A DNA stretch of 30,085 bases from the NCBI GenBank assembly GCA_003427395.1, contig BFEA01000199.1, positions 643,446 to 673,530 of the forward strand, in the 5' to 3' direction. Within the stretch, counting starts at the first letter, position 1, and each line of letters opens with the position of its first letter. Position numbers and translations under genes: made by a program. The stretch is from Chara braunii. Lineage: Eukaryota > Streptophyta > Charophyceae > Charales > Characeae. The notes under the pieces are model-generated. The model was not told the DNA's origin and did no database searches. It worked only from the letters and a program-made list of their open reading frames with translations. This document shows, piece by piece, positions 23,194-30,085 of this stretch.

Positions 23194-23840
23194 CCTTACT
23201 ATAATTGCCTTCGTCATGATCAAGTAGGTCTACTCTGGTGTATTTCTCCCCACCGGAAGCAGGCTATCCCACCATCATCTATCCATAACAAATCGCACAG
23301 AAAACACCGTCAGTGTTTGCACTGCACACATATGTTTACACAGCGTATACAAAACTTTTCAATGGGACGCTGGACACGATTTTCCAGCAGGTGCTGGGTC
23401 CCCACCAATGGATGGACCCTTCAACACCGGGACCTGGGGGATGTTCGTATCACCCCGGTAAGCAGGCGCCCAGGAGCATGGAGTTTAACCAAAATAAAAA
23501 TAAAAATAGGCAGGCCCAACTGTAATGTCCCCCTTTAGAGTCGTCATCCCAAACAGCAATGGTCTCAGTCATCACTATGTGCTAGGCCCCCATCCGTTTC
23601 TCTTACCTCTGTCATGAACCGGGCTTATTGCAGTTCATCCCCCAGAGAGGCCCTACCTCCGGACTCTCCTACGGTATCCCCCAACTAACGGGACCCCCAT
23701 ATTCATCCCACCTGCGGCCCTGCCCCCCCCCCAAGACAGAAGGTTAATGGAGGCCCAAAATTTCAGCGTTTTTCAATTAAGACAGGCAAAAAAAATCCAA
23801 AATTGTGGCCGATAAATCATGCTTTCAGTGTTTTACATGG
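23194..23840. other. Intergenic, no gene recognised
   Basis: C-rich, unremarkable sequence. Short open frames show no motif. Confidence 0.45.
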
Positions 23841-24008
23841 TTAAACAACCAGTGCCTTTCCCCGCTTGAAAAAATCGAAGTCGTGCCGGTATATTCGGAA
23901 GCCAAGCGGGGAAGGGCTGCCGATGATAAATTTCATGGCGGCCCGTTTTTCATTTCCGGTCTCCAAACTGCCCGCGGCCGATATATGGGGAAGGTACTGG
24001 TGGTTTAA
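23841..24008. mobile_element. TTAA MITE, copy M4
   Basis: TTAAACAACCAGTGCCTTTC on the left and AAGGTACTGGTGGTTTAA on the right, TTAA at both edges, 168 bp. The interior shares GGGCTGCCGAT and CGGCCGATATATGG with M5. Confidence 0.8.
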
Positions 24009-24130
24009 CCCCATTAATCACTGGTCAGCATACAGCCACCATGGGTTGAACCCCTTGCGTGGTACAGGCAGTGCCTGTAGTCCTTACCCTGCGCCAAGCC
24101 AAAAGGGGGGTGCAGACAGATGTGCGCCGC

Positions 24131-24299
24131 TTAAACCACCAGTACCTTTCCCAGCTATTTTTTCAGAGGCGCGCCAGGTAACCCGCTGGCCTGAAACGGA
24201 AGGGCGGCTGCCGATAAATCAAATCGGCAGCCTCTCTCGATTTTCGGGCCGGCGCACAGTGCCCACAGCCGACATATGGGAAAGTTAGTGGTGGTTTAA
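24131..24299. mobile_element. TTAA MITE, copy M5
   Basis: TTAAACCACCAGTACCTTTC on the left and AAAGTTAGTGGTGGTTTAA on the right, TTAA at both edges, 169 bp. It is a close relative of M4, which lies only 122 bp away in the same orientation. An internal hairpin (GGCTGCCGAT/ATCGGCAGCC) is present. Confidence 0.82.
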
Positions 24300-24940
24300 C
24301 ACCTGCCAGTGTCCATGTGCAAGGCTGCAGATTTTTTTCCTTCAACCACCACCTAAATTTTTGCCGGGCCTCGGTTCCACTTCATTTTCTTTTCTCATAT
24401 TCTCACAGGAAGAACAAAAGGAAAAAAGAAGAAGAAGAAAAGTCGCTGCTGTGAAACTCACAAAAGAGGGTGGGGGGAGGGGGGAGGAGAAACAAAGCTT
24501 TGGCCGTGAATTGTAGTTCTATACATTCTTGGAAGTGGTAGTGTGAGTGTGCTATACATTCAGTGAAGGCGTCTCAGCCCCGTGGCCGCCAGAGTGTCAG
24601 ATTCAAGAAATACGAACGATAAAAAAAAGGGGGCAAGTACGTTGGAGTCACACCCAGCATTAAGAATAGGCACCTTTAGCAGTTCCCAAAATTATGGAGC
24701 AAAAAAGGCGACCCCCCTAAATCTGCCAAGCGCCACTGCGGGCAATGACTGGTGCAGTTTTAGGCCCGTGCTAAACTTGCACATTTCGAAACTCACACCA
24801 TGACACGGGTGCCACTTTGTCTTTTCTTGCCTATTTCAAACTAAAAGTGTGTCACAGCCACAGTTCGCGCTGCCCCCCCTCCCCCCTCCCGACTGAACAA
24901 GGAAAAACACAGATACGGTCATGATGTTAGAGGAATGTAT
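24300..24940. other. Intergenic, no gene recognised
   Basis: Purine-rich patches (24415-24490) and otherwise unremarkable sequence. Confidence 0.45.
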
Positions 24941-24941
24941 C

Positions 24942-25170
24942 TTCTTCTTCTTTTTTTTTTTTTTTCAAGAGCGGGCAATATAAAACTAAACTTTATTCTT
25001 CTTGCCGAGCCTCTGGGACCTCCAAACTTTTAGGGGGGAATTGAGAAAACTGCCAGTTTCACCTATATTTCCCACCACTGGCGGTGCGGAGTTTTGAACC
25101 CACAACCTCACACCACAATGCGCATTTCTAACAGGTGGTCAACCCACTGAGGTAATCGGCTGTCCCAGGC
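24942..25170 (-). mobile_element. tRNA-derived SINE with poly-A tail, family 3
   Basis: On the minus strand, TACCTCAGTGGG (A box) and GGTTGTGGGTTCAAAACTCC (B box) sit at the start. A body with TAAAAGTTTGGAGGTCCCAG follows and ends in an A run (T24950-24965 on plus). It is about 225 bp. The spacing between boxes is longer than in a normal tRNA, so it is a derived repeat and not a tRNA gene. Confidence 0.68.
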
Positions 25171-25795
25171 ATTTGGTCGGTTTTAGTGGTACGTTCTCTT
25201 CAAACATGTCGTTCCACATCGTTTCACAATATTCCAGGCATACAGAATATTCCTCCATACCTTAGACTACGCGCCCCCCCCCCCCCAGTAAACCCCGCCC
25301 TTTGTTATGTTAGAAAAAGAACAGAACAAAACAAAACATTTCGGGGGCATGCATGAGGGCAGGAGAGAACAAATCCAGACTGAAACTTTTTTTTTTTTTC
25401 CCCTTTTCTTTTTGTCCATGATTTTATGAATTGTAACTGAACTTGTTCAGCCCAAATAAGAGCCTCATTGCCACAGTCGACTTTTGGTGAGTAGGGTCCT
25501 GGCTTCACCAGTCGCCACGGCCGTCATGTCAGAAGGAGGTGGGGTTTTCTCAGCGGTGAGACTGCCCTGGTGAGTAGTCACCACACTCATCATCATTTTC
25601 CCACGCCTGCAATGGCATGGCTATTGTGCTGCCTCCAGCATGTCCCCGGCCTGCCCCACCGCTGGCCTTGTTACAATTTTTGGTCTAGCGATGTGGGCAC
25701 GTCATCTCATCTTGTGGGGGCGATGTGTGGGGTCTCCCTTTTTTTTAATATATATTGGGGTTGGGGGAATGTGCGAATTCGGAGGCAGGTGGTTT
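25171..25795. other. Intergenic, no gene recognised
   Basis: A C tract near 25272 and a T run near 25387; no motif in the short open frames. Confidence 0.45.
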
Positions 25796-26250
25796 TAGGT
25801 GTTGGGCCTCTACGTTTTTGTTGATGTATCTTTTTTTTTTTATTGGGCCCAGTGCCCAAGGCTCCAATTATGAATTTGATTACAACATTTAACCACACGC
25901 CTCTTCCCATTAGGGATCTTGATGTATCTGGCTGTGGACTGGCATAATGGACAACTGATATAACCATTCTGGTGTCGTTGGGACGACGATTGTCAGATAC
26001 GGTTGTGTAGACGTTGGGTTTGGGAAGGTGAGGGGATGGTTGAGTCGACGGAGTTGACGTGACAGGTGGTTTTAGGTGTCGGGCCCGTACATTTTCGCGT
26101 ATGAATCTAGCTGTGGACGTGCATAATGGATGACTGATACAGGCAGGTATCTGCCTGGTTTTGATGGGAAGAACCATTCTGATGTCGTCGGGACGACGAC
26201 TGTCAGATACGGATGTGCAGACGTTGGGTGCAGGAAGGTGAGGGGACATT
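25796..26250. repeat. Two diverged tandem units (~190-265 bp)
   Basis: CAGGTGGTTTTAGGTGT starts units at 25796 and 26063. Each unit goes on with CTGTGGAC, GCATAATGGA, ACCATTCTG and ACGACGA, TGTCAGATACGG, then GACGTTGGG and GGAAGGTGAGGGGA. The first unit has an extra insert of about 90 bp. The minus strand is open across both units and gives a repeated peptide (SPHLP-PNV-T-VSD-RRP-D). I do not recognise it. Confidence 0.75.
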
Positions 26251-26983
26251 AACGGTGTAGGACTTTTTTAGTTATTTATAGACGTGATTGGGCCAGATGC
26301 GTCCAGGTGGGGTTGTAATTGCAGTCGGATGCACTTTGAAAAGAGGTGGTGCGAGTATGCCCTCAGGGGTGCCCTATCCTGTCAGGACAACCATTGGCTG
26401 CCGCTGCCAGCAATCATCGTGGGTCTGGTCCTTGGCCTCTACAACACCCTGGGCTTTACTTAGAAAAAAAAAGAAAAAAGAAAAAGGGGTGGCACGTCTT
26501 CCATGATGTATCTGGTGGTAGACATTGCATAAGGGACGGCAGCTGCAGGCCTGTATTTGTTTCACGGACTGGTCAGGAGGTTAATACCAGCCAGTACCAG
26601 TCTTCACCTTCGCCGGTTTCCGTTCTGAGCATAGACTGCCCACACAGAACCTGCTTAAATTCGTGCCACAGCCATACGCTGCACAAATCGCGCCAAGTAC
26701 TGAACTCACCACTCCCGCATCCCCTCGTGGGCGCATTGCGCACCTGGCCTGCTTGCCACACCTGCCAAATCTGCCGTCCTCCCCCGACAAGTTGTCCAGG
26801 CTGCGTCCCCGCGCGCTCCTCAGCAGCGCGGTCCTCAGTAGAGTCTGGTGACTGGTGTATCCAGCAGGTGTTGCTCCCCACCAATAGATCAGACCACCCG
26901 GCCTGACGACTGCCAGGGGGCTGCTTTTATCACCCCCCCTACGGGTAGTAAAAAGGAGCCCCGGGGGGGGGGGGGGGGGGGGG

Positions 26984-27019
<36 letters not shown>

Positions 27020-27180
27020 CTTCGGTAACTGGTGGAGCGAGGCCCTGAGCGACACGGCCCAGCTACTTCCAAGGCTCCTTCGCCCCCCGCCTAAGGTCCT
27101 AGCGTCTCCTCGGGGTCTCCCTACGTGCAGCAGGGCTCGCGCGGTGACTTACTGGCATCCAGGCCGTCCACGTGAGTGAG
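26251..27180. other. Intergenic, probable promoter side of the phosphatase gene
   Basis: No gene recognised. A G run directly followed by an A run (26963-27017) may be poorly assembled. CpG-rich sequence begins near 27020, consistent with the 5' region of the next gene, but no promoter element can be named. Confidence 0.4.
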
Positions 27181-27765
27181 ATGGATGCCCCGGTGGTGGT
27201 CCAAGCCGCCACTTTTCGATGTCCGGCGGGCTCGTGGCGGACTGTTGACGCAGTCCGCCGCACACTGCAAGGAACTGTGGTGGTGGCGGGGACCACAGGC
27301 CTCTGTTCGACGCCCGCAAATCGACGGTCATCCTCTCTTCTCCGCCATCGCGCGTCGATCTCATTGAGTCCACCATGTTCGAGAAAACGATGGCTAGGCT
27401 GCGGTACAGAAGCGCGTGACGGTAACTGCGTCGCGGGGAATCCGTCGATTTTGTTTCCTTCTTCTTCCTCCTCCTCCTCCTCCTCCTCCTCCTCCTCCTC
27501 CTCCTCCTCCTTCGCTTTGCCTTCGGCGTCCCTCTTCATCTCTTCTTCTTCTTCTTCTTCTTCTTCTTCTTCTTCTTCTTCTTCTTCTTCGTCGTCGTCG
27601 TCGTCGTCGTCGTCTTCTGCCTTCTCACCTCCCTCTTCTTCTCCCCGTCCAATTAACCCCACCAGACGCGTGGCTCTTTCGTCGTTTTCTTCTTCCTCCC
27701 TTTCTTCTTCCTCTCCTTTCCCTTCTTCTACTCAAAGCAGTCTGGCCGTTGTTTGCCACTTTTCA

Positions 27766-27796
<31 letters not shown>

Positions 27797-27927
27797 CTTC
27801 ATCGGTTCTTCTTCGGCATCGTGGAGTGTCCTGGTGGCGGTTTGCCTGCGAGCCCATCCTGAGGGAAAGGAAGACCAGCCATCGCTGTTTTGCTGTCGAT
27901 CGCTGTCATCGTGCCACGTCAGCAGCC
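27181..27927 (+). other. In-frame Ser-rich upstream extension of the phosphatase ORF
   Basis: From ATG 27181 the frame stays open for 249 codons into the phosphatase. It contains four trinucleotide tracts (TCC at 27465-27510, TCT at 27541-27588, TCG at 27589-27613, TCT at 27768-27800), and every one is in the phase that encodes serine. It could be a Ser-rich transit or low-complexity N-terminus, or simply a 5' UTR. Confidence 0.45.
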
Positions 27928-28668
27928 ATGTCGTCGATCAACGGCATAGAAGATCCGATGACGGTAGGTGGTACGGCGGGATCCCGACGCGGCGGCGCAT
28001 CGCGTCTGGAAAACGACAAACTGTTGTATCTGGTCAGGCACGGAACTACGGAGATGAATGAATGTATCGCTAACGCGCGTCTACAGGGGGTCAAAAATTT
28101 TGTAGATCCGATGTTATATGACACGAAATTGTCGGAACGAGGGTTGATGCAAGCCGAAAATCTCGCGAAGATTACGGCAGCATTGCATGGTAATACTAGT
28201 AGTAGTAATAATGCTTCTGCTGATGCTATTGAGTTGATTGTCCTTTCTCCATTAGGAAGGGCGATGAAGACAGCGGAATTAGGGTTTAAACACGTGGAAG
28301 CGGCGAGAGTGATCTGTCCTCTCGCTCGAGAGCGAGTGTTTTATTCCTCCGACGTGGGAAGATCCCCATCTGTTCTTTCTCAAGAATTTCCTTACCTCGA
28401 TTTCACCGAACTAGATGAGATATGGTGGCATACCGACGGTTCAGGAGATCCCATGGCGGTGGTGCCTGAGCCCGACGATGTCTTTGCTGAGAGAATAGCA
28501 CGTCTAAGGGAGTGGCTATTGAATAGACCCGAGAAAGTCATCGCGGTAGTGTCACACTGGGCTGTGCTGCAAGCCTTAACACGGCGATGCTTTCAGAATT
28601 GTGAGCTGTTCACTTGTTACCTATCAGAGACATTTCCAATTGCTACGCAAAAAAAAAAAGACAAATGA
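27928..28668 (+). CDS. Histidine phosphatase (phosphoglycerate-mutase-like) protein
   Basis: A protein of 246 residues, if the ATG at 27928 is the start, with the full active-site set of the histidine phosphatase superfamily. VRHGTTE carries the nucleophilic histidine His38 after Arg37, SPLGRAMKTAE holds Arg111, LARERVFYSS holds the acid Glu135, and VVSHWAVLQAL the second histidine His210. The NCEL motif near residue 225 also occurs in plant phosphoglycerate-mutase-like proteins. Members of this superfamily remove or move phosphate through a phosphohistidine; the substrate cannot be told from the sequence. It is probably a phosphatase, not a glycolytic mutase. The start is chosen because it gives about 30 residues before the domain and a G at position -3. 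The frame continues upstream in a Ser-rich stretch, and ATG 27181 is an alternative giving 495 residues. No intron interrupts it, unlike the exon-poor, intron-rich gene to its left. The end is followed by an A-rich tract. Confidence 0.85.
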   Translation: MSSINGIEDPMTVGGTAGSRRGGASRLENDKLLYLVRHGTTEMNECIANARLQGVKNFVDPMLYDTKLSERGLMQAENLAKITAALHGNTSSSNNASADAIELIVLSPLGRAMKTAELGFKHVEAARVICPLARERVFYSSDVGRSPSVLSQEFPYLDFTELDEIWWHTDGSGDPMAVVPEPDDVFAERIARLREWLLNRPEKVIAVVSHWAVLQALTRRCFQNCELFTCYLSETFPIATQKKKDK

Positions 28669-28687
28669 GGAAAAGGGGGACAAGAGG

Positions 28688-28765
28688 TAATCTGCAATAT
28701 ATATATATATAGATACCTAAATAGATACATATATAGATACATATGTAGATACATATATATCTTTC
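28688..28765. repeat. (TA)n/ATAGATAC microsatellite
   Basis: TATATA followed by repeats of ATAGATACATAT just 3' of the phosphatase gene. Confidence 0.9.
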
Positions 28766-28914
28766 TATACATGACAAGAAGGTGGTCAGGAAGGAAATAC
28801 TACGTCATTCGAGGGAGGTGTGGAGGAAGAAGGAGGAGGAGGGAGGAGAAGGAGGGAGGAGGAGGGAGGAAGAAGAAGAGGGGAACACTTGCATCCCTGC
28901 CGTCACATCCTTAT

Positions 28915-28964
28915 CACCCATCAGATACAATCGGTCCGTCACCCATCAGATACAATCGGTCCGT
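28915..28964. repeat. Perfect 25-bp tandem duplication
   Basis: CACCCATCAGATACAATCGG plus TCCGT occurs twice head to tail with no mismatch, directly before the larger tandem array. Confidence 0.93.
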
Positions 28965-29520
28965 GGGTAGATCTGGGATTATTTCCATGCTTACACGTGG
29001 CATAGGCCCACTCATATGAGTCCCATGAAGTGCAAACGTGTCTCTTCCTCCTCCTCCTCCTCCTCTTCCTTCTTCCTTCTCCTTCCGTCTTCCTCCTCCT
29101 TCCTTCTTCCTCCTTCCTCCCAGTCAGCCCGTGCTTCGGATTTATCCCGGTGGTACATCGGGGATTATCTTCGTACACGGCGGAGGCGCAGTCGTATGGA
29201 TTCGATGAAGTGCAAACTTGTCCCTCTTCCTCCTCCTCCTTCCTCCTCCTTCCTCCTCCTTCCTCCTCCCTCCCGTACTGTGGATCTGTGCCGGTGGCAA
29301 ATCTGGGATTACATCCGTACACGTGGCGGAGGCGCAGTCGTATGCGTTCGATTAAGTGCGTAAACGTGTCCCTCTCCCTCCTCCTTCCTCTTCCTCCTTC
29401 CTCCTTCCTCCTTCCTCCTTGTCGATCCGTGCTGTGGATCTGTACCGGTTGTACATCTGGGATTATCTCTGTACACGAGGCAGAGGCGCAGTCATATGGG
29501 TCCGATGTCCAGGCCGCTTT
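28961..29520. repeat. Complex tandem array, ~145-185 bp units, 4 copies
   Basis: A conserved block (TGGATCTG, CCGGTGG, ATCTGGGATTA, GTACACG, GGCGGAGGCGCAGTCGTATG, GATGAAGTGCAAACGTGTC) alternates with pyrimidine-rich TCC/TTCC tracts of varying length. The anchor GGGATT lies at about 28975, 29161, 29305 and 29459. Open frames on both strands across it follow from the composition and unit lengths. Confidence 0.85.
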
Positions 29521-30016
29521 CTTCAATTTTTTTCTCTGCGATTATCCTCATTATTCGGATTCTCTCTACGACTTCAAAAGAAAAGATTTAAAAAAAAAGA
29601 AATCGTCGCTACAATTGGACGAACGGAAATCGTTCAAGTTGTTGTCTTCATTACCGTGGGCTGCACTGTCGTTGTCGCCGTCATCATTCTCTTCTATTTC
29701 TTTGCTGTACTATATTTGTTTTTTTGGGGGGGGCGGTGGGGGATATTGTACTATAATAGGTGTACATGAAGCTGTTTTTTTTCTTTTTTTTCTTTTTTTT
29801 CTTTTTCTTTTTTTTCTTTTTTGGCTCTATTATGTGGCCACTACGGTGTCATTGTCACCGTAACACCACAGGCTCCATCCATTCGTTCTAAGTGATGAGA
29901 TCTGGGATCTGTGATCATGCGTAGGCAAGCTTCGTTTTTGAGAGCGTGAAGGAGGATGCGCTTAAGCCAGTTTCAAAGCGAAGACTGTAGAAGTTTCAAA
30001 GAGAAGACGCTATTCA

Positions 30017-30020
<4 letters not shown>
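29521..30020. other. Intergenic, no gene recognised
   Basis: T-rich and A-rich runs with a G tract at 29727. The open frame running in from the tandem array has no recognised motif. Confidence 0.45.

Positions 30021-30085
<65 letters not shown>
30021..30085. repeat. (CT)n microsatellite
   Basis: CT repeat running off the right edge of the window. Confidence 0.96.

Noticed and set aside
28603-28608. GTGAGC as a splice donor within the phosphatase gene
   Set aside because: The bases encode part of the conserved NCEL motif in frame, so the reading frame most likely continues through.
28939-29526. 195-codon minus-strand frame across the tandem array
   Set aside because: The frame follows from pyrimidine-rich repeats and similar unit lengths; no domain seen.

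Overview
This window reads as nuclear DNA from a streptophyte-type green eukaryote. The evidence is GT-AG introns of 0.7 to 4 kb, long dinucleotide and trinucleotide microsatellites, several families of short non-autonomous transposons, tRNA-derived SINE-like repeats, U6 snRNA retrocopies close to the plant U6 consensus, and no bacterial-style operons. A charophyte such as Chara is a plausible source, but that is inference. The assembly is imperfect: there is a 511-base N gap, two single Ns, and a leftover Nextera mate-pair junction adapter.

Left half (1-14549, + strand): one gene fills it. Seven short exons, joined with fully consistent phases, encode the last 202 residues of an EIPR1/TSSC1-like WD40 protein, an adaptor of the EARP/GARP tethering complexes. 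The 5' part lies outside the window. The six introns hold most of the repeats: three of the four 'CTAGGCTACCAG' elements, a probable SINE with a foldback element nested in it, a perfect hAT-like MITE, one TTAA MITE, U6-derived copies, and in the last intron an antisense, broken Ty3/Gypsy chromovirus pol fragment.

Middle (14550-27180): no convincing protein gene. It is a mosaic of microsatellites, a 56-63 bp minisatellite, a U6 retropseudogene with target duplications and a poly-A tail, further copies of the TTAA MITE family (one with its empty site preserved nearby), foldback elements, tRNA-derived repeats and local tandem duplications.

Right end (27181-30085, + strand): an intronless histidine-phosphatase-superfamily (phosphoglycerate-mutase-like) gene with a complete catalytic set. 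It is preceded by a long in-frame serine-rich extension built from microsatellites and followed by a complex tandem repeat whose units alternate a conserved block with a pyrimidine-rich tract. The two genes show no functional link. I found no CRISPR, defence or biosynthetic system. The most informative content is the transposon biology and the assembly artefact.
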